From: Nocardioides marmorisolisilvae
GTDB lineage: Bacteria > Actinomycetota > Actinomycetes > Propionibacteriales > Nocardioidaceae
Assembly (NCBI RefSeq): GCF_031656915.1
Contig: NZ_CP134227.1
Location: 186,001-250,000 of the forward strand
Length of the DNA: 64,000 nucleotides
Reading direction: 5' to 3'
The notes under the pieces were generated by a model, which was not told the DNA's origin, ran no database searches, and saw only the letters and a program-made list of their open reading frames with translations. Positions 24,763-33,075 of this stretch are shown one piece after another (positions within the stretch are counted from its first letter, which is position 1; each line of letters starts with the position of its first letter). A program made the translations under genes and the position numbers.

Positions 24763-26166
24763 TCAGCCGACGCCCGCGGCCTTCTCCAATGCGGCCAGCT
24801 CGTCGTCGAGGTGCACCAGCAGCCGCTGCAGGTGCGGGACACTGCGTCGGCAGCCGGTCAGTCCGAACTCCATGTCGTCGGCGTAGCTGTTGCAGGTGAT
24901 GTTCAGCGCCATGCCCTGCATCGGCACGGAGACCGGGTAGGTCCCGGTGAGCCGGGCGCCGTTGAAGTACTGGACCGCGCGCGGGCCTGGGACGTTGCTG
25001 ATGATGAGGTTGAACGGCGGACGGGCGATCCCGTTGAGCCGCAGCATCGGGATCACCAGGGAGGGCGCCATGCCCAGGGCCGACATCGCCACGATCTGGT
25101 TCGGTGTCATCGACGCGAGCGCCGCCTTGCCGTCCTTCATCGACCGGTGCACCGACTCCAGCCGCTCAGCGGGGTCGGCAAGGTCGGTACCGAGCTTGAC
25201 CATGACGGCGCCGACGGCGTTGCCACCCTCGCCCGACATCGAGCTCGCCTTGCGGGAGCTCAGCCCCACCGGGACCATCGACACCAGCGAGGTGTCGGGC
25301 AGGGCGTTGAGCTCGAGCAGGTAGGTGCGCACCGCGCCGGCGCACATCGCGAGCACGACGTCGTTCATGGTCGTCCCGGATGCCTTGGAGACGCCCCGGA
25401 TCCGCTCCAGCGGCCAGCCCTGCGCGGCGAACCGGCGGGACCCGGTGATGTTGACGTTGAACATCGTCCGCGGGGCATGCAGGGAGACTGCCGAGGTCTC
25501 GTTGCGGATCCCCTTGGCGAGGGTGCGGATCAGCACTGCCGGCAGCCCTGCCGCCTCGGCGGTGAGCCCGAGTGCGGTGCGCAGTGCGCTGATCGGTACG
25601 TCGGCCAGCCGCCGGTCCGACTCCGGACTCGTCGCCGAGCGGCTCGGCGGGCGGGCCGCGAAGGGCAGTTGCATGTTCCGCTTGGCGGGGTCGCTGCTCA
25701 GGGTGCTCTCCATCAGCCGCATCGCCGAGATTCCGTCGACCAGGGCGTGGTGGACCTTGGTGTACATCGCCATCCGACCGTCGGCGAGGCCCTCGACCAG
25801 GTGCATCTCCCACAGCGGCCGCTCGCGGGCGAGCATGGTGCCGTGCAGCCGGCTCACCAGCTCCAGCAGCTCACGCACCCGTCCGGGCCGGGGGAGTGCG
25901 TTGTGCCGGACGTGGTGCTCGATGTCGAACTGCTTGTCCTCGGTCCACACCCACTGGCCCAGGGTGCCGATCGAGTAGAACGGGCGCCGGCGGAAGAGCG
26001 GAGCCACCTCGTCGACGGCGATCGCGGCCTCGAACATCTCCCGCGCGAAGTCCGGGGAGGCCCCGTCGGGCGGGTCGAAGAGCTGCAGCCCGGCGACGTG
26101 CATCGGCTGGTTGCGATTCTCGGCGAGCAGGAAGGCAAGCGATGTGGGGTCGATCGTCATGGCCAT
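24763..26166 (-). CDS. wax ester synthase/diacylglycerol acyltransferase (Tgs1-like)
   Basis: 467 residues from ATG 26166, with GAGAGGTGA upstream; the next ATG at 26160 is possible. The catalytic HHxxxDG motif is H139-H140-ALVDG. The C-terminal half has the NDVVLAMCAGA and NISNVPGP-like conserved segments of this family. It makes triacylglycerol or wax esters from acyl-CoA. In M. tuberculosis the DosR regulon controls tgs1; here the gene is divergent from a PNPOx gene next to a dosS-like kinase, with a DosR-box-like palindrome in the shared upstream region. Confidence 0.93.
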   Translation of the reverse strand: MAMTIDPTSLAFLLAENRNQPMHVAGLQLFDPPDGASPDFAREMFEAAIAVDEVAPLFRRRPFYSIGTLGQWVWTEDKQFDIEHHVRHNALPRPGRVRELLELVSRLHGTMLARERPLWEMHLVEGLADGRMAMYTKVHHALVDGISAMRLMESTLSSDPAKRNMQLPFAARPPSRSATSPESDRRLADVPISALRTALGLTAEAAGLPAVLIRTLAKGIRNETSAVSLHAPRTMFNVNITGSRRFAAQGWPLERIRGVSKASGTTMNDVVLAMCAGAVRTYLLELNALPDTSLVSMVPVGLSSRKASSMSGEGGNAVGAVMVKLGTDLADPAERLESVHRSMKDGKAALASMTPNQIVAMSALGMAPSLVIPMLRLNGIARPPFNLIISNVPGPRAVQYFNGARLTGTYPVSVPMQGMALNITCNSYADDMEFGLTGCRRSVPHLQRLLVHLDDELAALEKAAGVG

Positions 26167-26249
26167 AGGGGTCACCTCTCGTCTCGTGGCCGATGATGTC
26201 CTGTTTGGGGCCGGAATGCACGGGCCTGGGTGCGTGGCCCTCCGAGGAG

Positions 26250-26263
26250 GGGACTTTGGGCCC
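26250..26263. promoter_or_regulatory. DosR-box-like palindrome between the acyltransferase and PNPOx genes
   Basis: GGGACTTTGGGCCC differs at two positions from the inner part of the mycobacterial DosR site (GGGACTWWAGTCCC). It lies 84-97 bp upstream of the acyltransferase start and 56-69 bp upstream of the PNPOx start, so one box could serve both. Confidence 0.55.
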
Positions 26264-26318
26264 ATTCGGGCCGCCGTCGGCTGGGGGATGATGGCGCCAT
26301 GGCACGAAGGAGGACGTC

Positions 26319-26771
26319 GTGAGTCGTACACCGGTTGAGCTGACTTTCGAGGAATGCCTGCAGGGCCTGTCTGCGGGAGTGATCGGGCGAGTGGCGCTGT
26401 CCACGCCGCGAGGCCCGCGGATCGTCCCGGTCAACTACGGCGTCTTCGACGACGCGATCATCATCCGTACCGCGCCGTACAGCGAGCTGGGCACCTACGG
26501 GCCGGACGCCCTCCTGGCCTTCGAGGTCGACGACTTCGACATCGACCTCGAGGAGGGCTGGAGCGTGGTCGCCCACGGTCGGGCCCAGCGCATCGACGAC
26601 CTCGACGAGATCGAGCAGATCCGCACTGCGCTCGACCCCCAGCCGTGGGCGGCCGGCGTGCGCTCGATGTACCTCCGCCTCGAGTGGCGTGAGTTGACCG
26701 GCCGGCGTCTGGGTGGCGGCTGGCTCTCCGGCGCGCTCAGCACTCCGGGTGCGCGAGACGCGTCGCGTTGA
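26319..26771 (+). CDS. pyridoxamine 5'-phosphate oxidase-fold protein
   Basis: 150 residues from GTG 26319, preceded by AAGGAGG. The split-barrel core (GVIGRVALSTPRGPRIVPVNYGVFDD, seen as GRVALST and VNYGVFDD) is typical of PNPOx/F420-binding flavoproteins, which often accompany DosR modules. Cofactor (FMN or F420) is not predictable. It is followed 61 bp later by the DosS-like kinase. Confidence 0.85.
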   Translation: MSRTPVELTFEECLQGLSAGVIGRVALSTPRGPRIVPVNYGVFDDAIIIRTAPYSELGTYGPDALLAFEVDDFDIDLEEGWSVVAHGRAQRIDDLDEIEQIRTALDPQPWAAGVRSMYLRLEWRELTGRRLGGGWLSGALSTPGARDASR

Positions 26772-26819
26772 CGGGACTCCGACGGTGACGCGTGCGATCC
26801 CGCCCGGGCCACCGCTCGG

Positions 26820-26825
26820 TAGCGT
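26820..26825 (+). promoter_or_regulatory. leaderless promoter (TAGCGT) of the DosS-like kinase
   Basis: TAGCGT lies seven bases before ATG 26833, giving a leaderless transcript. This supports 26833 over the earlier in-frame start at 26713. Confidence 0.55.
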
Positions 26826-26832
26826 GGCCACC

Positions 26833-28410
26833 ATGTTCAGCGAGCCCGACGAGGTCCGGCTCGACGGGCCGACCCAGGGCCTGGTCGACGCGTTGGTGGC
26901 GGTGAGCACCGACCTCGACCTTCCTCGGGTGCTGGAGCGCCTGGTCCGGGCCGCCTGCGACCTGACCGGTGCGCGGTACGGCGCCCTGGGGGTCCTCGGC
27001 GGCGACCGGGCCCGGCTCGCGCAGTTCATCACGCACGGGATCGAGCCCGACGTGCGGTCGCTCCTCGGCGACCCGCCCCAGGGACGGGGCATTCTCGGGC
27101 TGCTGATCGATGACCCGCGCCCGCTCCGGCTACGCAGACTGCAGGACCATCCCGGGTCGGTGGGCTTCCCGCCGAACCATCCGCCGATGGAGAGCTTCCT
27201 GGGCGTCCCCATCCACGTGCGTGGCACGATCTTCGGGAACCTCTACCTGTGCGACAAGCGTGGCGCGGGCGCCTTCACCGAGCTGGATGAGCGGTTGGTG
27301 GGCGTGCTGGCGACCGGCGCGGCGCACGTGATCGACAACGCGCGCACCTTCGAGCGCACCGAGCGACGCCGGGTCTGGCTGGAGTCGGTCGCCCAGATCG
27401 GTGCCCTGCTCCAGGACGACGGCAGCGTCGAGACCGCCGTCGGGCAGATGGCGATCAGCGTGCGCCGACTCGCCGGCGCGAGTGCGGTGGCGGTCGTCCG
27501 ACTGGTGGGCGACGAGATCGTGGTCGAGGTCGTAGACGGCCCCCGCTCGGACTTCTTGAACGTGCTGATGCCTGCGCTCAGCGGACAGGTGCGTGCGGCC
27601 GCGGGGCTGCACGGGGTGGTGCGCCAGGCGACCTTCGGCATCAACCACGCTCTCGTGGTCCCGTTGCGCGAGCACTTCGACCAAGGGGGTGCCGTGGTGG
27701 TCGTGGGGGACGAGCCGGTGGGATCCGCGATGACCGAGCTGGTCTCCACGTTCGTCGACCAGGTGACCCTGGCCGTGGACCGGGCACGCGCACTCGGCGA
27801 GCGTGAGGAGCTCCTGCTGGGGGCCGACCGCGAGCGGATCGCGCGCGACCTGCATGACGTGGTCATCCAGAGGTTGTTCGCGACCGGTCTGCAGCTGCAG
27901 GGGGTCCGGCGGGCGACCTCGGACGACGGCGTCCTGCAGAGGATCGACCAGGCCGTGGAGTCCTTGGACGTGACCATCCGCGAGATCAGGAGCACCATCT
28001 TCGACCTGCAGCGCTCCGAGGCGACGGGCGGGCTGCGCAGCGATCTCCAGGCGGTGCTCGAGGAGTACGTCGAGCCGCTCGGTCATCGCCCGGTGCTGCG
28101 CACCGACGGCCCGGTGGACACCGCGGTCGGACCCGAGCTGGCCGAGCAGGTGGTGATCGTGCTCCGCGAGGCGTTGTCCAACGTGGCGCGACACGCCCAC
28201 GCGAGCGCCACCCGGGTCGAGCTGGCGGCGGACGCGCACCGATTGCGCCTCACCGTCGCCGACGACGGAGTCGGCCTGCCCGACCAGCCCGTCGAGAGTG
28301 GGTTGCGCAACCTACGCAGCCGGGCGGGCCGCCTGGGCGGGACCTTCGAGGTCGGTCGGGCCTCCGAGGGGGCGGGGACCCGGATGCGCTGGGACGTCCC
28401 GGTCGACTGA
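26833..28410 (+). CDS. DosS/DosT-like GAF sensor histidine kinase
   Basis: 525 residues. GAF-A (~27-170), GAF-B (~190-330), a HisKA_3 box with phospho-acceptor His341 (RDLHDVV), and HATPase with N-box EALSNVARHAHAS and DDGVGLP. In GAF-A the motif NHPPMESFLGVP carries His116, in the region of the haem-ligand histidine of M. tuberculosis DosS (His149); I have not aligned them formally. The family senses O2, NO and CO through haem. The gene ends inside a perfect 16-bp-stem hairpin and is convergent with doxX. Confidence 0.92.
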   Translation: MFSEPDEVRLDGPTQGLVDALVAVSTDLDLPRVLERLVRAACDLTGARYGALGVLGGDRARLAQFITHGIEPDVRSLLGDPPQGRGILGLLIDDPRPLRLRRLQDHPGSVGFPPNHPPMESFLGVPIHVRGTIFGNLYLCDKRGAGAFTELDERLVGVLATGAAHVIDNARTFERTERRRVWLESVAQIGALLQDDGSVETAVGQMAISVRRLAGASAVAVVRLVGDEIVVEVVDGPRSDFLNVLMPALSGQVRAAAGLHGVVRQATFGINHALVVPLREHFDQGGAVVVVGDEPVGSAMTELVSTFVDQVTLAVDRARALGEREELLLGADRERIARDLHDVVIQRLFATGLQLQGVRRATSDDGVLQRIDQAVESLDVTIREIRSTIFDLQRSEATGGLRSDLQAVLEEYVEPLGHRPVLRTDGPVDTAVGPELAEQVVIVLREALSNVARHAHASATRVELAADAHRLRLTVADDGVGLPDQPVESGLRNLRSRAGRLGGTFEVGRASEGAGTRMRWDVPVD

Positions 28411-28424
28411 CCGGGACGTCCCAG
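28389..28424. terminator. perfect bidirectional hairpin at the kinase stop codon
   Basis: CTGGGACGTCCCGGTC (28389-28404) and its exact complement (28409-28424) form a 16-bp stem with a GACT loop. The stop codon lies in the loop/right arm. The next gene is convergent (ends 28440), so the structure can terminate both transcripts. No U-tract follows. Confidence 0.75.
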
Positions 28425-28439
28425 GCCTCGCAGGTCTGT

Positions 28440-29084
28440 TCAGCGGAGGATCGGGTGACGGCGGACCAGGCCGGTGCGGCCCCAGACCCGGCCCAGTCCC
28501 CAGGTGTCTCCGGCAAGGGTCGCGGCGAGCGCCACCACGCTGACCGCCCCGAGCAGGTGTTCGTCGATGAAGGGGTGGTTGGCCAGTGGGAACGATGCGG
28601 TCCACATCAGCAGGTAGAGCGTGACGCCGCTGATCGCCGCGAGCCGCATCCCGACCCCGGCCGTCAGGGCGACGCCGAGGCCGAGGAGCCCGAGCATGAA
28701 CAGCCAGTCGGCCCAGGCGGACCCGGCCATCGAGGTGAAGACGCCGTGGAACCAGTTGCTCGGGGCGACCCCGAACTTCAAGAACCCCTCTGTCGGGCTA
28801 CCGCCGTGGATCCAGGCAGCCGGGCCGAGGCGGTCGACCTGACCGGTCGCCGCGTCGCGGCCGGTGCCGAAGCCCAGGGCGAGCAGCTTGTCGAAGAATG
28901 CCCAGAGGAACGTCAGTCCGAAGCCGAGCCGGAGCAGGGCCAGCGCCCGGCGTGCTGTCGCGTGCAGCGCGACGACGGCAGTCGCGTCCTCCACAGTGGA
29001 CTCGGTCCGGCCATGTGCCTGTCGTGGAATCGACCGTTCGCCGCGCCGGGTGACCTTCCTCGGAACCTGTGTGGTGGTGCTCAT
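28440..29084 (-). CDS. DoxX-like membrane protein
   Basis: 214 residues with a 40-residue basic/polar N-terminus, then four transmembrane helices (ALALLRLGFGLTFLWAFFDK, seen as LRLGFGLTFLWAF; WLFMLGLLGLGVALTAG; LYLLMWTASF; LGAVSVVALAATLAG). The pattern fits DoxX/thiosulfate:quinone oxidoreductase-type membrane proteins. Members recur in dormancy and redox stress regulons of actinobacteria. It is preceded by a near-perfect GGGACC/GGTCCC palindrome. Confidence 0.85.
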   Translation of the reverse strand: MSTTTQVPRKVTRRGERSIPRQAHGRTESTVEDATAVVALHATARRALALLRLGFGLTFLWAFFDKLLALGFGTGRDAATGQVDRLGPAAWIHGGSPTEGFLKFGVAPSNWFHGVFTSMAGSAWADWLFMLGLLGLGVALTAGVGMRLAAISGVTLYLLMWTASFPLANHPFIDEHLLGAVSVVALAATLAGDTWGLGRVWGRTGLVRRHPILR

Positions 29085-29187
29085 CTGACTCCTCCTCCTT
29101 CGTCGACCTCGTCCATGGGTCGAACCCTCACCACAAGGGTCGCTCCGGGGAGGCGCGTGAGGCAGTGCCGAGCGGCACCTGCGCGCA

Positions 29188-29201
29188 GGGACCTTGGTCC
29201 C
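29188..29201. promoter_or_regulatory. DosR-box-like palindrome upstream of doxX
   Basis: GGGACCTTGGTCCC is an almost perfect inverted repeat, 104-117 bp upstream of the DoxX-like start and 16 bp past the 3' end of the regulator gene. The arms and AT centre match the DosR site architecture. Confidence 0.6.
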
Positions 29202-29216
29202 ACGGGTGCGGCTCGT

Positions 29217-29849
29217 TCAGCGGAGCAGCCGGGTGGCCAGCACCGCAGCCTGGGTACGGCTCTCCAGACCGAGCTTGGACAAGATGCTCGAGACGTAGTT
29301 CTTCACGGTCTTCTCGGCGAGGAACATCCGGACCCCGATCTGCCGGTTGGTCAGACCCTCGGCGATGAGGACAAGGATCTTGCGCTCCTGGCTGGTGAGC
29401 GCGGCCAGCTCCTCGTGCTCCTCGGTCCCGCGACGGACCCGCTCCAGCACCCGGGCGGTGAGCGAGGGGTCGATGAGCGACTGGCCGGCCGCGACCCGTC
29501 GTACGGCGTCGAGCAGCGCGCTGTTGGTGATCTCCTTGAGCACGTAGCCCGAGGCCCCGGCGAGGATCGCGGCGAACAGGGCGGTGTCGTCGTCGTAGCT
29601 CGTCAGGATCAGCGCCTTGACCGCCGGGTTGGTGGAGCGGACATCCCGGCACAGGTCGATGCCGCTGCCGTCGGGGAGGCGCGCGTCGAGGATCGCGACG
29701 TCCGGACGTGCGGCCGGGATGCGTGCGCGCGCCTCAGCCACGGTGCCGGCCTCGCCGACGACCTCGATGTCGTCCTCGGCCGAGAGGAGGTCGATCAGGC
29801 CGCGGCGAACGAGCTCGTGGTCGTCGAGCAGGAAGACCCGGGTAGTCAT
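29217..29849 (-). CDS. DosR/DevR-like response regulator
   Basis: 210 residues. Receiver acidic pair D9-D10, phospho-acceptor D55 ([11 protein letters not shown]), T83-like ILTSYDDD, and Lys in GYVLKEI. The C-terminal LuxR HTH contains the DosR recognition helix [16 protein letters not shown], almost as in M. tuberculosis DosR, including the K-N-Y residues that contact DNA. It is the likely partner of the DosS-like kinase, although separated by doxX. Its target sites are proposed in this window. Confidence 0.92.
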   Translation of the reverse strand: MTTRVFLLDDHELVRRGLIDLLSAEDDIEVVGEAGTVAEARARIPAARPDVAILDARLPDGSGIDLCRDVRSTNPAVKALILTSYDDDTALFAAILAGASGYVLKEITNSALLDAVRRVAAGQSLIDPSLTARVLERVRRGTEEHEELAALTSQERKILVLIAEGLTNRQIGVRMFLAEKTVKNYVSSILSKLGLESRTQAAVLATRLLR

Positions 29850-29924
29850 GATGGCTTTCTACCCTGTCGGCAGGCGTGGGTATAGGTTCGCCGCACGGTG
29901 GCGTGTTCGACGAATGGGGTGCCG

Positions 29925-31523
29925 ATGGCGGGTACGACGGACCGAACGGCGAGCTCTGCGGACTACGTGGTGGTCGGCGGCGGCAGCGCGGGAGCGGTGC
30001 TCGCTGCCCGGCTCAGCGAGGATCCCGGGGTCGAGGTCGTGCTGCTCGAGGCGGGCCCGGAGCCGGTGGCCGACGAGATCGCCATCCCGGCGGCGTTCGC
30101 GTCGCTCTTCCGGACCCGGTGGGACTGGAACTACTCGACCACCCCGCAGAAGCAGCTGCACGGCAGGACGGCGTACTGGCCCCGGATGAAGGCCCTGGGC
30201 GGGTGCTCGGCGATGAACGCGATGATCTACATCCGCGGGAATCGAGCCGACTACGATGCCTGGCGTGACGAGTACGGCGCCACCGGCTGGGGCTATGACG
30301 ACGTGCTGCCCTACTTCGTCCGGGCCGAGGCGAACTCGCGCTTCGGCGCGCCCTTCCACGGCCAATCCGGCCCGCTGCACGTCGAGGACCGGCGCTGGAC
30401 GCACGAGCTGACCCAGCTGTGGGTGGACAGCGCGGTCGGCGCCGGGCTGAAGCGCAACGACGACTTCAACGGCGCCGAGCAGGAGGGCGCCGGCATCTAC
30501 CAGGTCACCTGTCACAAGGGCCGCCGCTGGTCGACGTACCACGGCTACCTCGAGCCCAACCTCGGGCGACCCAACCTGCGGGTGGTCGCGGGCGCCCTCG
30601 CCACACGGATCGAGGTCGACGGCGACCGCGCCGGCGGCGTCCGCTACCGGCATGGCGGCCGAGAGACGACAGTCACCGCGCGCCGCGAGGTGCTGCTCTG
30701 CGGGGGTGCGGTCAACAGCCCGCACCTGTTGATGCTCTCCGGCATCGGTCCGGCCGCCCACCTGCGCGAGTTCGGCATCGATGTGGTGGCCGACGTCCCC
30801 GGCGTCGGTCAGCGGCTGCAGGACCACCCGGCCACGCCGTTCCTCTGGCACACCCACGACACGACCGACCTTGCCGACTTCAACAACGTCCGCAACCTGC
30901 TGCGCTGGAAGGCGCGCGGGACCGGGCCGCTGACCTCCAACGTCGGCGAGGGCGGCGGCTTCCTGCGCACCCGCGACGACCTGACCGCTCCCGACATCCA
31001 GTACCACGTCGCGCCGTCCGGCTTCTACGACAACGGCTTCCACGAGCCCAACCAGCGGATGTTCACCGCCGCCCCCACGCTCGTTGCCGTGGCGAGCCGC
31101 GGTCAGCTGCGGCTCCGGTCGGCAGACCCCGCCTGGCAGCCCGAGATCGACGCCGGCTACTTCGACGACACCGCCGACCTCGACACGATGCTCGCCGGTG
31201 CGCGACGGGTGTGGGACATCTGCACCCAAGGACCACTCGCGCGTCACCTCGGCCGGCCCTGGCAGCTCCCCGAGAACCCCACCGACGACGATCTCGTCGA
31301 GCACATCCGGCGGTGGACCCAGACCCTCTTCCACCCCGTCGCGACCTGCGCCATGGGCACGGGCGAGGACGCCGTGGTCGACCCGGACCTGCGGGTCCGC
31401 GGGGTCGATGACCTGCGGGTCGTCGATGCGTCCGTGATGCCCGTCGTACCCCGGGGGAACACCAACGCACCCACCATCATGGTTGCCGAGAAGGCGGCCG
31501 ACCTGATCAGGAGCGACCGATGA
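29925..31523 (+). CDS. GMC-family alcohol/choline oxidoreductase
   Basis: 532 residues from ATG 29925 with GGGG five bases upstream; GTG 29898 is an alternative because TAGGTT lies just before it. FAD-binding GGGSAGAVLAARLSE near the N-terminus, the GMC signature GGCSAMNAMIYIRGN and the C-terminal catalytic HPVATCAMG and NTNAPTIM (His/Asn pair) are present. It oxidises alcohols with FAD. An aldehyde dehydrogenase overlaps its stop (ATGA), so the operon converts an alcohol to a carboxylate. Confidence 0.92.
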   Translation: MAGTTDRTASSADYVVVGGGSAGAVLAARLSEDPGVEVVLLEAGPEPVADEIAIPAAFASLFRTRWDWNYSTTPQKQLHGRTAYWPRMKALGGCSAMNAMIYIRGNRADYDAWRDEYGATGWGYDDVLPYFVRAEANSRFGAPFHGQSGPLHVEDRRWTHELTQLWVDSAVGAGLKRNDDFNGAEQEGAGIYQVTCHKGRRWSTYHGYLEPNLGRPNLRVVAGALATRIEVDGDRAGGVRYRHGGRETTVTARREVLLCGGAVNSPHLLMLSGIGPAAHLREFGIDVVADVPGVGQRLQDHPATPFLWHTHDTTDLADFNNVRNLLRWKARGTGPLTSNVGEGGGFLRTRDDLTAPDIQYHVAPSGFYDNGFHEPNQRMFTAAPTLVAVASRGQLRLRSADPAWQPEIDAGYFDDTADLDTMLAGARRVWDICTQGPLARHLGRPWQLPENPTDDDLVEHIRRWTQTLFHPVATCAMGTGEDAVVDPDLRVRGVDDLRVVDASVMPVVPRGNTNAPTIMVAEKAADLIRSDR

Positions 31524-33031
31524 GTACGCACAGCGAGCAGCTCGCGCCACCGGTGACCACCTTCGACTCGCTCGACCCGCGCACCGGAGACGTGGTCGGC
31601 ACTCACCCGGTCCACGACGCCGCCGCCGTCGACGAAGCCGTGGGCCGTGCTCGTGAGGCCGCGGCCTGGTGGGGCGCGATGTCCTACGACGAGCGCGCCG
31701 AGGTCCTGACCCGCTGGAAGGGCGTCCTCACCCGTCGGGTCCACCAGTTGGCCGACGTGGCGCACCGCGAGACCGGCAAGCCGCACAGTGACGCGGTGCT
31801 CGAAGCCGGACTCGCCATCGATCACCTCGGCTGGGCAGCGGGCCACGCGGGCAAGGTGCTCGGCCGCAAACGGCGCAGCTCGGGGATGCTGATGGCGAAC
31901 ATGGCGGCGACGGTCGAGTACCGCCCCCTGGGCGTGGTCGGCGTGATCGGACCGTGGAACTACCCGATCTTCACGCCGATGGGCTCGATCGCCTACGCCC
32001 TCGCAGCCGGCAACACGGTGGTGTTCAAGCCGAGTGAGTACACCCCCGGCGTCGGGGTCTGGCTCGCGAACTCGTTCGCCGAGGTGTGCGACCAGCCCGT
32101 CCTGCAGGTGGTCACCGGGCTGGGGGAGACCGGTGCCGCGCTGTGTCGAGCGGGGGTCAACAAGCTCGCCTTCACCGGCTCCCCGGCCACCGGCCGCCGG
32201 GTGATGGCCGCCTGCGCGGAGACTCTGACGCCGGTGCTGATCGAAGCCGGGGGCAAGGACGCGATGATCGTCGACGAGGACGCCGACCTCGACGCAGCCG
32301 TCGACGCCGCCGTGTGGGGCGCCTGCAGCAACGCCGGCCAGACGTGCGCAGGGGTGGAGCGGGTCTACGTCCACGAGCGGGTGTACGACGACTTCCTCGC
32401 CGAGCTGGTCGACAAGACCCGCCAGGTCACCGCCGACGCGTCGAGCGAGAGCAAGATCGGCCCGATCACGATGCCCGGGCAGATCGACATCATCCGCCGC
32501 CACATCGACGACGCGATCGCGCACGGCGGCCGCGCCGTACTCGGTGGGCCGGAGGCGGTGGGGGAGCGGTTCGTCCAGCCGACGATCCTCGTCGACGTCC
32601 CCGAGGACTCCGCAGCGGTGCAGGAGGAGACCTTCGGTCCGACAATGACCGTCTGCAAGGTGCGCGACATGGACGAGGCCGTGCGGCTGGCCAACGACAC
32701 CCACTACGGCCTCGGGTCGACGGTGTTCTCCCGGTCCCGCGGCATGGAGATCGCCTCACGGATCCGGTCGGGGATGACCGCGATCAACTCGGTGATCTCC
32801 TTCGCGGGGATCCCCTCGCTGCCGTTCGGCGGCATCGGCGAGTCGGGCTTCGGCCGGATCCACGGTCCCGACGGTCTCAAGGAGTTCACCTACGCACACG
32901 CGATCGCGCGGCGCCGGTTCACCACGCCGATGGAGCTGACCACCTTCCGGCGCACGCCCCAGCAGGACCAGCGGTTCGTCCAGCTGCTGACCATGATGCA
33001 CGGTCGCAGCCGCACCCTGCCCAAGCGCTGA
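31520..33031 (+). CDS. aldehyde dehydrogenase (NAD(P)+-dependent)
   Basis: 503 residues with the ALDH fold: nucleotide motif GPWNYPIF and FTGSPATGRRV, catalytic Glu in EAGGKDAM and catalytic Cys in NAGQTCAGVERV. It belongs to the SSADH-like class rather than betaine-aldehyde dehydrogenase with certainty. Coupled with the upstream GMC oxidase in an operon for oxidising alcohols or polyethers; substrate unknown. Confidence 0.92.
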   Translation: MSTHSEQLAPPVTTFDSLDPRTGDVVGTHPVHDAAAVDEAVGRAREAAAWWGAMSYDERAEVLTRWKGVLTRRVHQLADVAHRETGKPHSDAVLEAGLAIDHLGWAAGHAGKVLGRKRRSSGMLMANMAATVEYRPLGVVGVIGPWNYPIFTPMGSIAYALAAGNTVVFKPSEYTPGVGVWLANSFAEVCDQPVLQVVTGLGETGAALCRAGVNKLAFTGSPATGRRVMAACAETLTPVLIEAGGKDAMIVDEDADLDAAVDAAVWGACSNAGQTCAGVERVYVHERVYDDFLAELVDKTRQVTADASSESKIGPITMPGQIDIIRRHIDDAIAHGGRAVLGGPEAVGERFVQPTILVDVPEDSAAVQEETFGPTMTVCKVRDMDEAVRLANDTHYGLGSTVFSRSRGMEIASRIRSGMTAINSVISFAGIPSLPFGGIGESGFGRIHGPDGLKEFTYAHAIARRRFTTPMELTTFRRTPQQDQRFVQLLTMMHGRSRTLPKR

Positions 33032-33075
33032 GTCGGCGCGAGAGCCTGTGCGAGCCAGGCCCTCCGTGCTGGCGG

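Noticed and set aside
28391-28400. GGGACGTCCC at the kinase stop as a DosR box.
   Set aside because: It is one arm of a perfect 16-bp hairpin located between convergent 3' ends, so a terminator explains it better.
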